Origin: Patulibacter minatonensis DSM 18081
GTDB lineage: Bacteria; Actinomycetota; Thermoleophilia; Solirubrobacterales; Solirubrobacteraceae
NCBI RefSeq assembly: GCF_000519325.1
Contig: NZ_KI912613.1
Coordinates: 4,287,229 to 4,347,228, forward strand
DNA length: 60,000 nt
Direction: 5' to 3'
The position numbers and the translations under genes were made by a program. The notes under the pieces were generated by a model. The model saw only the letters and a program-made list of their open reading frames with translations, was not told the origin of the DNA and searched no databases. Numbering within the stretch: the first letter of the stretch is position 1; each line of letters opens with the position of its first letter. Shown piece by piece: positions 17,527-24,914 of the stretch.

Positions 17527-18606
17527 TCATCCGGTCGACAGCGGCAGCACGAGCTGCACCCCGGGCCCGTCCTCGAGCTCGAGCGACGCCATCCGGACCC
17601 CGAGCAGCCGCACGGGGAGCGCCGGGGCGTACTCGCGGAGCATCCCGATCGCGGCGTCCGCGAGGACCTCCTCGTCGACGACGGGGACGGGGAACGTCCG
17701 GGAGCGCGTGACCGTCGTGAAGTCGCGCAGCCGGACCTTGATGCCGACCGTGCGCCCACGGCGGCCCTGCTTCTCCAGCGCCTCGAAGAGCTTGATCGAC
17801 AGACGCCGGAGCTCGGCCTCCTGCTCCTCCGCGTCGGAGAGGTCGACGGAGAACGTGGTCTCGCGGCTCTCCGAGACGGGCTCGCGGACGGGCTCGACGG
17901 GCGCGTCGTCGTCGAAGCGGCAGCGCCGCCACAGCCACGGTCCGGTGCGGGGGCCGTACCAGTCCGAGAGCGTCGCCTCGTCGACCTTCGAGAGGGCGCG
18001 GATCGTCGCCACGCCGCGGCGGGCGAGGTCGTCGGTCGTCTTCGGTCCGATGCCGCCGAGGATGCCGGGCGAGGCGTCAGCCCAGCGGAGCCAGGCGTCC
18101 TTCCGGGAGAGCACGCAGAAGCCACGGGGCTTCTCGGCGTCGGAGGCGAGCTTCGCCACGAGCTTGTTCGGCCCGATGCCGAGCGAGACGTGCAGCTCGG
18201 TCTCCCGCAGAATCCGCGCCTGCAGCCGGCGCATCGCGCTCTTGGGCATCGCCATGGCGCTCAGGTCCATGTAGGCCTCGTCGACGCTGACCTGCTCGAC
18301 GATCTCGACCTCGTCGCGGACGATGCCCATGACGCCGGCCGAGGCCTCGCGGTACGCGTCGAGGTCGGGCGGGACGATGATCGCCTGCGGGCAGCGGTTC
18401 TTGGCCGTCGCGAGCGGCATCGCGGACCCCACGCCGAACTTCCGCGCCTCGTAGGTCGCCGTCGTGACGACCGAGCGCGGGCCGTCGTGGGCGACGATCA
18501 CGGCCTTGCCGCGGAGCTCGGGGCGCCGCAGCAGCTCGACGGAGGCGAAGAACGCGTCGCAGTCCAGGTGCCCGATGCAGCGAACGGGTGTTCCCTCCGA
18601 CCCCAC
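17527..18606 (-). CDS. dinB: DNA polymerase IV (Y-family)
   Basis: This is a 359-residue error-prone translesion polymerase. The palm has HLDCDAFFASVE (Asp15) and SVDEAYMDL (Asp109, Glu110). A helix-hairpin-helix thumb follows (GIGPKTTDDLARRGVATI), then a little-finger domain. The C-terminus VQLVLPLSTG resembles a sliding-clamp-binding peptide (QLxLPL). It starts with GTG at 18606; TAGTCT six bases upstream suggests a leaderless mRNA. No LexA box is evident. Confidence 0.95.
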   Translation of the reverse strand: MGSEGTPVRCIGHLDCDAFFASVELLRRPELRGKAVIVAHDGPRSVVTTATYEARKFGVGSAMPLATAKNRCPQAIIVPPDLDAYREASAGVMGIVRDEVEIVEQVSVDEAYMDLSAMAMPKSAMRRLQARILRETELHVSLGIGPNKLVAKLASDAEKPRGFCVLSRKDAWLRWADASPGILGGIGPKTTDDLARRGVATIRALSKVDEATLSDWYGPRTGPWLWRRCRFDDDAPVEPVREPVSESRETTFSVDLSDAEEQEAELRRLSIKLFEALEKQGRRGRTVGIKVRLRDFTTVTRSRTFPVPVVDEEVLADAAIGMLREYAPALPVRLLGVRMASLELEDGPGVQLVLPLSTG

Positions 18607-18612
18607 CGCACC

Positions 18613-18618
18613 AGACTA
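18613..18618 (-). promoter_or_regulatory. -10 element of dinB, leaderless arrangement
   Basis: On the minus strand TAGTCT is followed by six bases and then the GTG start of dinB, with no ribosome-binding site between. Confidence 0.5.
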
Positions 18619-18638
18619 CGCCGACGGACGGCGGGATC

Positions 18639-18882
18639 GTCCGGGGCGGGGCCCGGTCCCTTCCGGGTGCCCCGGACCCTGCCGCAGTCCTGCACGGCGG
18701 TCCCCGGGACGTCCGGGGCGGGGCCCGGTCCCTTCCGGGTGCCCCGGACCCTGCCGCAGTCCTCCGCGGCGGTCCCCGGACGTCCGGGGCGGGGCCCGGT
18801 CCCTTCCGGGTGCCCCGGACCCTGCCGCAGTCCTGCACGGCGGTCCCCGGGACGTCCGGGGCGGGGCCCGGTCCCCTTCCCT
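18639..18882 (-). repeat. 3.4 tandem copies of a 71-72 bp GC-rich unit
   Basis: Units begin at 18639, 18711, 18782 and 18854 (the last partial) and are almost identical. The array runs from the stop of the RlpA-type gene (18881) to just before dinB. Each unit, read on the minus strand, contains CCCCGGACGTCCGGGG (a perfect palindrome), GGACTGCGGC, and TCCGGGGCACCCGGA (a 6-bp stem with a three-base loop). The same series of elements occurs after three other stop codons in this window. Confidence 0.9.
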
Positions 18883-19645
18883 ATCGGTCGACCATCACGT
18901 TGCCCGTCGAGCCGAAGCCCAGGCGCGACTTCGTGGCCGACGTGAGGTCGAACTCGCGACCGGCGACGTACGGGCCGCGGTCGACGACGCGGGCCTCGAC
19001 CTGGCGGTCGCCCAGGCGGAGCGTCAGGCGGGTGCCGCAGGGCAGCGACTTGTGGGCGACGCCGACGGTACCGGGGCTCAGGTGGCCGCCGCAGGCGAGC
19101 GCGCTGCCGTAGAGGCCGGGCCCGAAGTAGGACGCGTACGCGCGGCGGAAGCCGTGGACGGGCTCGACGCGCTCGATGTCGCCCTTGCCGCGCGAGTTGG
19201 ACACGATGCGCAGGCGGACGGACCGGTCGCCCATCGACGAGATCTTCGTGCTGACGCGGAAGCGCCCGTCGCGACCGACGGCGTCACGGGTGATGGCGCG
19301 CCACTTCGAGCCGCGGTGCTCCTCGAGCCGGACGTGCTGTCCGGCCGAGTGGTGCCGGACGCGGCCGGCGTAGACGGCGGTCCGTCCGACGAGGCCGGAG
19401 CCCCGCTCGGTGGTCGCGCGGATCGCGGGCGTCCGGCGCTTCGCCGGAACGGCGGCGGGGGTGGCCACGGCTGCGGTCACGGGGGTCTCGCGGGCGGCCG
19501 TCGTCTGCGACGGTGCGGCCCCGGAGCTCGGGGTCGGGGTCCCGCCCGGCGCGGAGGCCATGGCTGGGACGGCTGCGGTCAGGGCCAGCGCCGCACCGGC
19601 CGCGAGTGCGGCACGGGTCGGCGTGACGACGGCGTCACGGGTCAC
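18881..19645 (-). CDS. RlpA-type double-psi beta-barrel cell-wall protein
   Basis: This is a 254-residue secreted protein. It has a signal peptide (about 1-31), a low-complexity Ala/Thr/Pro linker, and a beta-rich middle domain (about 80-150). The C-terminal double-psi beta-barrel (about 165-254) has YFGPGLYGSALACGGHLSP, AHKSLPCGTRLTL, VVDRGPYVAGREFDLT, and the RlpA-like Asp and His. Proteins of this type bind or cleave peptidoglycan. The GTG start at 19645 has AGGAG upstream and sits below a c-di-AMP riboswitch, which fits a role in wall remodelling. Confidence 0.85.
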   Translation of the reverse strand: MTRDAVVTPTRAALAAGAALALTAAVPAMASAPGGTPTPSSGAAPSQTTAARETPVTAAVATPAAVPAKRRTPAIRATTERGSGLVGRTAVYAGRVRHHSAGQHVRLEEHRGSKWRAITRDAVGRDGRFRVSTKISSMGDRSVRLRIVSNSRGKGDIERVEPVHGFRRAYASYFGPGLYGSALACGGHLSPGTVGVAHKSLPCGTRLTLRLGDRQVEARVVDRGPYVAGREFDLTSATKSRLGFGSTGNVMVDR

Positions 19646-19654
19646 GTTGGGTTC

Positions 19655-19850
19655 TCCTCTTCGAGAAGACGCCTACGGAGTTAGCTGACGGGCTCGCGAG
19701 CTCCGGACGGACCGCACATGGGTGCGGGACGGCCGGAGGGCGCTACGGACGACTCGGCGTCCGATTCGCCCCGTGCCGCGACGCTCGAGGGAGAGCGGTG
19801 CGGCGGTGGGTCCCCCGTTCGGAGCGTGCGGGCACGCCCCGACTCGGCAT
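19655..19850 (-). ncRNA. c-di-AMP riboswitch (ydaO/yuaA type)
   Basis: The leader of the RlpA-type gene carries the conserved ydaO blocks in the right order on the minus strand: CGGGGGACCCACC (about 19817-19805), GGGGCGAATCGG (19772-19761), and the hallmark GAGCCCGTCAGCTAAC followed by TCCGTAGGCGTC (about 19695-19668). Class members usually switch off expression when c-di-AMP is bound and often control wall hydrolases in actinobacteria. The exact ends are approximate. The region 19851-19958 upstream probably holds the promoter. Confidence 0.85.
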
Positions 19851-19958
19851 CGGTGAAGGTGTCGTGAACCTTAAGGGGCGGATCCGGGTCTCACCCGTGC
19901 GATGCCGCACACCCGCCAGGCGAGCGTCGGGGCGCCACGACCTGCGAAGAATCCCTGC

Positions 19959-20525
19959 TCAGAGCAGGGACGAGATCATCGTCATGACCGTCGCGGCGGC
20001 GAGCTCGGAGCCCTCGAGCTCCGCCCGCATCCGCGCCAGCCCGAGCCGGAGGCGGCCCTTGACCGTGCCGAGCGGCAGCCCGGAGCGGTCGGCGATCTGG
20101 TTGGCCGTGAGGTCGCCCCAGCAGGCGAGCGCGATGGCCTCCCGCTGCGGGACGGGGAGCGCGGACATGGCGCGCATCAGCGCGGCGCGAGCCTCGTTGC
20201 GCTCGGCCTCGCTCACGACGACGTCGGACGGCAGCGGCGGCGGCGCGGCCGCGAGGCGCTCGGCGGCCCTGCCGGCGGCCTGCCCGGAGCGCAGGATGTC
20301 CAGCGCGCGGGACCGGGCGACCATCCGCACGTACGCGCCGAGCGGGCCGCGTGTCGGATCGAAGAGCCGGGGGTCCCGCCAGAGCCGAACGAAGACGTCG
20401 TGGACGACGTCCTCGACGTCCGAGCGGCGCCCGACCGGCGCCAGGACGGCCGCCGCGGCACCCGCTGCAGCGGGTGCGTGCTCGGCGTAGGCGCGCGCGA
20501 AGTCGTCGGGGTCTCGGAGGTCCAT
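19959..20525 (-). CDS. ECF-type RNA polymerase sigma factor
   Basis: This is a 188-residue sigma factor with regions 2 and 4 only. Region 2 has DVEDVVHDVFVRLWRDP and YVRMVARSRALDILRS. Region 4 has LPVPQREAIALACWGD and ANQIADRSGLPLGTVKGRLR, the SigK/RpoE-like helix-turn-helix. No anti-sigma gene follows in the same direction, which is unusual for this group. An in-frame GTG five codons upstream (VHPAP) is a possible alternative start. A 15-bp palindrome lies just ahead. Confidence 0.92.
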   Translation of the reverse strand: MDLRDPDDFARAYAEHAPAAAGAAAAVLAPVGRRSDVEDVVHDVFVRLWRDPRLFDPTRGPLGAYVRMVARSRALDILRSGQAAGRAAERLAAAPPPLPSDVVVSEAERNEARAALMRAMSALPVPQREAIALACWGDLTANQIADRSGLPLGTVKGRLRLGLARMRAELEGSELAAATVMTMISSLL

Positions 20526-20533
20526 GGGAGCCG

Positions 20534-20548
20534 GGTGCACGGTGCACC
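20534..20548. promoter_or_regulatory. 15-bp palindrome before the ECF sigma gene
   Basis: GGTGCACGGTGCACC is a perfect 7-1-7 dyad, 8 to 23 bases upstream of the ATG at 20525. A TACTCT -10-like box is just beyond it (minus strand). It could be an operator or a hairpin covering the translation start. Confidence 0.4.
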
Positions 20549-20608
20549 GCTCCCTAGAGTACCGACACGCCAGACGAACGTTGAGGCGCCAGTGCCATCC
20601 CGGAGGGG

Positions 20609-21010
20609 TCAGGCCGCCGGACGGACGGCGATGACCATGCGGGTGATGGCGCAGACGCGGCCCTGGTCGTCGGTCATCCGCACGTCCCACACCCAGGTCG
20701 TCCGCCCCTTGTGGAGGCGCTCCGCGCGCGCGTGCACCGTCCCCTCGAAGCACGGTCGCAGGAAGTTGGTGGTGTTCGACAGGCCCTGGGCGACGAACCC
20801 CTGGGGCACCACCGCCCGGGCGGTCGCGATCGACGTCAGCGACTCGGCGATCGCGGCGTACACCCCGCCGTGCACCAGCCCCATCGGCTGGCGCACCTTG
20901 TCGGCGACCGGGACCGAGGCCTCCGCCCAGTCCTCGCCGTGGTCACCCACCTGCAGCCCGATCAGGCCGTCGAGGGTCTTCTCCGGGGACACCACGGTCT
21001 CGAACTCCAT
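20609..21010 (-). CDS. PaaI-family hotdog thioesterase
   Basis: This is a 133-residue single hotdog-fold protein. The helix motif MGLVHGGVYAAIAESLTS holds the HGG that activates the thioester carbonyl, and the strands TTNFLRPCFEG and GRTTWVWDVRMTDDQGR follow the family pattern. Relatives hydrolyse phenylacetyl-CoA, hydroxybenzoyl-CoA or similar acyl-CoAs. It lies between the ECF sigma gene and a divergent plus-strand gene. Confidence 0.88.
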   Translation of the reverse strand: MEFETVVSPEKTLDGLIGLQVGDHGEDWAEASVPVADKVRQPMGLVHGGVYAAIAESLTSIATARAVVPQGFVAQGLSNTTNFLRPCFEGTVHARAERLHKGRTTWVWDVRMTDDQGRVCAITRMVIAVRPAA

Positions 21011-21071
21011 CGGCGGGGATCCTACGCGCGGGACGGCGGAACCTCTTACCTCACCGTAACCCGGGCCCCTA

Positions 21072-21077
21072 TAGGCT
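21072..21077 (+). promoter_or_regulatory. -10 element, near-leaderless
   Basis: TAGGCT (within TATAGGCT) lies eight bases before the ATG at 21086. No ribosome-binding site is present. Confidence 0.45.
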
Positions 21078-21085
21078 CACCGCCG

Positions 21086-22246
21086 ATGTCCCGTTTGCAG
21101 GCGCTCCATCCGGACCAGCAGGCCGCCCTGCAGCTCGTGCTGCGGCGGCGGATGCCGTACGGGGACCTCGCCGGGTTGCTCGGCCTGACCCCGGAGGGCG
21201 TCCGTGAACGGGCCCTCGACGCCGTCGACGGCCTCGCGCCCGACGACGTCCCAGGTCTGCAGCTCGAGGACCGCGACCGCATCGCCGACCACCTGCTGGG
21301 CCAGGACGGCGGTGCCGCACGCGAGTCGACCGCCGCGCTCCTGCGAGACCACCCGCCGGCGCTGCTGTGGGCGACCACGGTGGCGACGGAGCTCGAGCCC
21401 CTCGGCGGACCGGTGCCGGAGCTGCCCGGGGCGGCGTCCGGGACGCCGGAGCCCGCCGCGGCCGCGGTCGAGCCCGTCGCGACCCCGATCGCCGACGACG
21501 CGCCGGAGCCGGCCCCCGTCGCCGAGGCCCCCGCCGTCGCGCCGACGGTCGCGGCCTCCGCCGGTCCCGCTGCGGGGAACGACGCCGGCTCGGCGTTCGC
21601 GGCGATCGGCACCAAGGGCGGCGCCGGACGGGCGAGCAACCCCTTCGGCTCGCGGTCCCCACGTGTGCTCGCCGGGTCCGCGGCCGCGGTCGTCGTCCTC
21701 GTCCTGCTCGTGGTCTGGATCGCGGGCGGGTTCTCCGGGGGCGACGACAAGGGCGACTCCTCGGCTTCCGCGCCGGGCACCACGACGGCCGCCGCGGACG
21801 GCACGGCGTCCGATCAGCAGGCGGCCGCCGAGGCGAACGCCGCGCGCTTCGCCTCCGCCCTCCCGCAGTCGATCACGCTGCGGCCGCCGTCCTCGGCCAC
21901 CGGCGCGGCCGCGAAGGCCCTCGGCCGTGCGCAGCCGACCGTGAGCCAGCAGGACGCGTCGATCCCCGTCCTCGCGGTCGCGATGCAGGGCCTGCCGGCC
22001 GTGACGTCGAAGCGGCGGTACTTCGCGTGGGCGGACAAGAACGGCGCCGACCCGATCTTCCTCGCCTCGCTGCCCTCCGCCGAGGGCGCGGAGATCCCGT
22101 TCGTCGGGATCGACGTGAAGACGCGGCAGTCCACGAGCGTCGACCCGTCCGTCTACACGACGGTCCGCATCACGCGCGAGACCGCCCAGGCCCCGACGAA
22201 GCCGGGCCCGACCGTCCTCGTCGGCCGGATCAGCCCGCGGAGCTGA
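21086..22246 (+). CDS. membrane protein with sigma-region-4-like N-terminus
   Basis: This is a 386-residue protein of unknown function. Residues 1-50 (LHPDQQAALQLVLRRR, YGDLAGLLGLTPEGVRERAL) look like the helix-turn-helix of sigma region 4. A helical part and an Ala/Pro/Glu-rich linker follow. One membrane helix lies at about 197-213 (VLAGSAAAVVVLVLLVVWIA), and there is a C-terminal extracytoplasmic domain of about 170 residues. The layout mimics membrane-bound anti-sigma or signalling proteins. I recall similar unnamed proteins in Solirubrobacterales. It is 75 bases from the divergent PaaI gene, with the ECF sigma gene one further on. Confidence 0.75.
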   Translation: MSRLQALHPDQQAALQLVLRRRMPYGDLAGLLGLTPEGVRERALDAVDGLAPDDVPGLQLEDRDRIADHLLGQDGGAARESTAALLRDHPPALLWATTVATELEPLGGPVPELPGAASGTPEPAAAAVEPVATPIADDAPEPAPVAEAPAVAPTVAASAGPAAGNDAGSAFAAIGTKGGAGRASNPFGSRSPRVLAGSAAAVVVLVLLVVWIAGGFSGGDDKGDSSASAPGTTTAAADGTASDQQAAAEANAARFASALPQSITLRPPSSATGAAAKALGRAQPTVSQQDASIPVLAVAMQGLPAVTSKRRYFAWADKNGADPIFLASLPSAEGAEIPFVGIDVKTRQSTSVDPSVYTTVRITRETAQAPTKPGPTVLVGRISPRS

Positions 22247-22682
22247 TCACCCGGAGCAGGCCGTCGAGCGCGAGCCCGGCCTGCTCCTTCGACGCCTTCC
22301 GGCCCATCCGGGCGGCGAGCATCCCCTTCTGGATCAGCTCGCGCTCGACGGTGACCGTGATGCGGGTGCCGTCGCCGGACGGCTCGAGCCGGATCTCGAC
22401 GACGCTCGTCTTCAGCGCCTTCTCGAACGGCGTGTTGACGATCTGCTGCTCCCAGCGCTGGACCTCCGGCCGCTTGGAGGTCGTCGTCGTCCAGTCGGTC
22501 CGGACGGGGACCCCGCGGCTCGAGCGCAGCACCAGCGTGAAGAGTCCGCCCTGGACGTCCTCGGCGCGCTCCGCCTTCGGCCACCAGGCCGGCAGGCGGG
22601 TCGCGTTGCTGATGTGGTGCCAGACGTCCTCGGGCGCCGCGTCCGTCGTCTTGCTGGCCGATCCTTCGGCGATGGCGCCCAT
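22230..22682 (-). CDS. SRPBCC-family (START-like) protein
   Basis: This is a 150-residue polyketide cyclase/dehydrase-like helix-grip protein: DAAPEDVWHHISNATRLPAW near the start, GTRITVTVERELIQKG in the later strands, and an amphipathic C-terminal helix. Such proteins bind hydrophobic ligands, and no ligand can be named. It starts two bases after the apt stop and so ends the pgsA/rsiG/garA/merR/apt run. Its 3' end overlaps the plus-strand gene by 17 bases. Confidence 0.8.
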   Translation of the reverse strand: MGAIAEGSASKTTDAAPEDVWHHISNATRLPAWWPKAERAEDVQGGLFTLVLRSSRGVPVRTDWTTTTSKRPEVQRWEQQIVNTPFEKALKTSVVEIRLEPSGDGTRITVTVERELIQKGMLAARMGRKASKEQAGLALDGLLRVISSAG

Positions 22683-22684
22683 GG

Positions 22685-23227
22685 TCAGTCCTCGTAGGAG
22701 ATGAGGGAGAACACGTCGTGCGGCGCGAGGGCCGCGCGACCACCCAGGAACGCGAGCTCGGCCAGGAACGAGCAGCCGACGACCTCGCCTCCCAGGCGCT
22801 CCACCAGCGCGCACAGGGCGCGGGCCGTCCCGCCAGTCGCCAGCAGGTCGTCGTGCACGAGCACCCTGGTCCCCGACGGCAGCAGGTCGGCGTGGACCTG
22901 GAGCTCGTCGGTGCCGTACTCGAGCTCGTAGGTGACGCCGATCGTCGCGCGGGGCAGCTTGTCGGGCTTGCGGGCGAGGATGAAGCCGGCCCCGAGCTCC
23001 CGGGCGACGGCGGGCCCGAGGAGGAACCCCCGGGCCTCGGCACCGATCACGCGCTGCACGCCGAGGTCGCGGGCGGCTTCGGTCAGGCGGTCGACGGCGG
23101 CCGCCAGCGCCTCGGGGTGCGCGAGCACCGGCGAGATGTCGCGGAACGTCACCCCGGGCGTCGGGTGGTCCGGGATGTCGACGACGTGGTCCTTCAGGTC
23201 GACGCCGGCGGTCTCTTCACGACTCAC
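22685..23227 (-). CDS. apt: adenine phosphoribosyltransferase
   Basis: This is a 180-residue purine-salvage enzyme that makes AMP from adenine and PRPP. PTPGVTFRDISPVLAHPEAL near the N-terminus, ARGFLLGPAVARELGAGF, and the PRPP-binding RVLVHDDLLATGGTARAL are all typical. The GTG start at 23227 overlaps the MerR stop (GTGA), so translation is coupled. Final residues (DVFSLISYED) match the family end. Confidence 0.95.
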   Translation of the reverse strand: MSREETAGVDLKDHVVDIPDHPTPGVTFRDISPVLAHPEALAAAVDRLTEAARDLGVQRVIGAEARGFLLGPAVARELGAGFILARKPDKLPRATIGVTYELEYGTDELQVHADLLPSGTRVLVHDDLLATGGTARALCALVERLGGEVVGCSFLAELAFLGGRAALAPHDVFSLISYED

Positions 23228-24039
23228 GGGACCAAGCGTCGCAGGTCGCGCACGAGCAGCAGGTGCTTGAGCCGCATCGTCGTGGCGGCGAGCGTCTCGA
23301 GGGCGTCGACGGCCTCCGAGCGGCGCTCGGCGCTGCGCGACCGCAGGGACGGGCCGAGCAGTTGCTCGAGGAGCGCCCCCTCGCGGTCGGCGGAGCTCCG
23401 CAGGACGCGAAGGTGGCGTCCGCCCACGCCGTAGTGGGAGAGCTCGACCGCCGCGCGGACGATCTCGCGCTCGTCGTCGTCGAAGACGATCGCCCCGTCG
23501 CGCGTGGTGCCCTGCACGACGCCGAAGTCGCGGAGCTCCTTCACGAGCGCCGCGCTGGCGCGGGTGTCGTCGCAGAGCTGCTCGAGCGTGTGGAGGGCGG
23601 TGCCCCCGCCCCGCAGGGCGATCGGACCGGTGCGTGGCGCGCCGGGATCCCCGGGGTCCTCGTCGGGCTCGCCCGGCCCCGAGACGCGGGGGGCGTCCTG
23701 GCCCCTCCCGGCGGCGAGCTCCTGGCGGATGACGCGCAGCGGCAGGAACTCGTCGCGCTGCAGGCGGAGGATGGTCCGCAGGCGGTCGACGTCGTCGGTG
23801 CTGAAGAGCCGGTACCCGCCGGACGTGCGGCGTGGTTGGAGGAGCTTCTGCTCCTCGAGGTACCGGATCTTCGAGATCGAGATGTCCGGGAACTCGCCGA
23901 CGAGGAGCTTGCAGACCTGCCCGATGGTCAGCGGCCGACCGGAGCGGACCGCCGGTGCGGGCCGCTGCGCGGCGGCGTCCGGTGAAGCGACCTGCCCGGG
24001 GACGCCGGCTCCGCCTTCCGCTCCGGACAGTGCGAACAC
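23224..24039 (-). CDS. MerR-family regulator (FtsR-like)
   Basis: This is a protein of about 271 residues. The N-terminal winged helix reads LTIGQVCKLL, then ISKIRYLEEQKLLQPRRTS and GGYRLFSTDDVDRLRTI. It is followed by a Pro/Gly-rich link and a C-terminal domain (LVKELRDFGVV, HYGVGGRHLRVLRSSADRE). It sits directly after the GarA-like gene, as Rv1828 follows garA in mycobacteria and FtsR follows odhI in corynebacteria. Those are linked to ftsZ control, but the target here is not known. The start is uncertain. I use the GTG at 24039, eight bases past the upstream stop; an ATG at 24114 would overlap. Confidence 0.82.
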   Translation of the reverse strand: MFALSGAEGGAGVPGQVASPDAAAQRPAPAVRSGRPLTIGQVCKLLVGEFPDISISKIRYLEEQKLLQPRRTSGGYRLFSTDDVDRLRTILRLQRDEFLPLRVIRQELAAGRGQDAPRVSGPGEPDEDPGDPGAPRTGPIALRGGGTALHTLEQLCDDTRASAALVKELRDFGVVQGTTRDGAIVFDDDEREIVRAAVELSHYGVGGRHLRVLRSSADREGALLEQLLGPSLRSRSAERRSEAVDALETLAATTMRLKHLLLVRDLRRLVP

Positions 24040-24046
24040 GGGGCGC

Positions 24047-24517
24047 TCAGCGACCGAGGAACGTGAGCTTGAACTTGCCGACCTGGACCTCGTCGCCGTC
24101 GTGCAGGAGCGCACTGTCGATCCGGCCGCGGTTGACGTAGGTGCCGTTCAGCGACCCGAGGTCGTCGATGTGCCAGCCGTCGGCGCGGGCCACGACGAGG
24201 GCGTGGTCGCGCGAGACCGTCACGTCGTCGAGGAACATGTCGCTCTCCGGCCGTCGGCCGATCGTGACGCGGTCGCGTTGCAGCGGGACGCTCTCGCCCT
24301 CGCGGCCGCCGCCTGCCCGGACCACCAGGGCGGCGCCGCCCTGCTCCTGCAGCGCGCCGACGTCGAGCGCGGCGATCTCGCCGGACTCCTGCAGGTGGTA
24401 GGTGGCGGTGGTGGGCTCGTTCGGCGACCCCACGTCGGCCAGGTACGCCCCGCACTTGGGGCAGAAGTTCGCGGCCGTGCCGGCCACGAACCCGCACTCG
24501 GGGCAGTGGACCGCCAT
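24047..24517 (-). CDS. garA: FHA-domain protein, GarA/OdhI-like
   Basis: This is a 156-residue protein. An N-terminal zinc ribbon (Cys5, 8, 19, 22) is followed by an EPTTATY segment with adjacent threonines (36-37), the place where GarA/OdhI carry the PknB/PknG phosphorylation site. The C-terminal FHA domain keeps Gly88-Arg89, Ser102, His105, Asn124 and Gly125 for phosphothreonine binding. Relatives bind and inhibit 2-oxoglutarate dehydrogenase and glutamate enzymes until phosphorylated. The zinc ribbon is an addition to the short mycobacterial form. Start and rsiG stop share a base (TGATG). Confidence 0.85.
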   Translation of the reverse strand: MAVHCPECGFVAGTAANFCPKCGAYLADVGSPNEPTTATYHLQESGEIAALDVGALQEQGGAALVVRAGGGREGESVPLQRDRVTIGRRPESDMFLDDVTVSRDHALVVARADGWHIDDLGSLNGTYVNRGRIDSALLHDGDEVQVGKFKLTFLGR

Positions 24518-24825
24518 CAGTCCTTCGCGTCCTCGCCCTCGTCACGCTCGACCGTCGGCTCCTCGTCGGGCACGGGACGCAGTCCGCCGACGCGCCCGGA
24601 GAGGATCTCCGTCAGCCGGTCGACGTCGGAGCCGTGGATGACGGTGCCGCCCTCGTCGTGCCGGAGGCGGAGGCGACTCACGAGCTCGGCGCGCAGGATG
24701 TCGATCTGGCCGTGCAGGATGCGGCGGCGATAGCTGACCTCCGTCTCCTCGGTCGTGAGGCGGTCGATGATCGCCTTGAGCTCCTCGTCCGGGAGGCTGC
24801 CGAGGTCGGGAAAGGTGTCGTCCAT
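24517..24825 (-). CDS. RsiG-like (c-di-GMP-binding) anti-sigma protein
   Basis: This is a 102-residue, mainly helical protein. SYRRRILHGQIDILRAEL matches the signature helix of RsiG, the anti-sigma factor that sequesters sigma WhiG when bound to c-di-GMP. The family motif E-x3-S-x2-R-x3-Q-x3-D is met at Glu27, Ser31, Arg34 and Asp42, with His38 in place of Gln. There is one motif copy, as in the homodimeric single-motif forms known from early-branching actinobacteria, against two in Streptomyces-type layouts. It is translationally coupled to garA. No whiG gene is in the window. Confidence 0.65.
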   Translation of the reverse strand: MDDTFPDLGSLPDEELKAIIDRLTTEETEVSYRRRILHGQIDILRAELVSRLRLRHDEGGTVIHGSDVDRLTEILSGRVGGLRPVPDEEPTVERDEGEDAKD

Positions 24826-24914
24826 GGTGTGGGGGTGCTCCGATGGTGAGGGGCGCCGCCGCGAGCATACCAGCGGTCCCGGCGAAGATCTGAACCTCCG
24901 GTTGAGGGTCCAGC

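Noticed and set aside
18639-18882. CRISPR array
   Set aside because: The whole 72-bp unit repeats with no unique spacers, and no cas genes are present.
22685-23043. Separate gene overlapping apt in another frame
   Set aside because: It is an out-of-frame shadow of apt; the Apt frame carries the full PRPP-binding motif.
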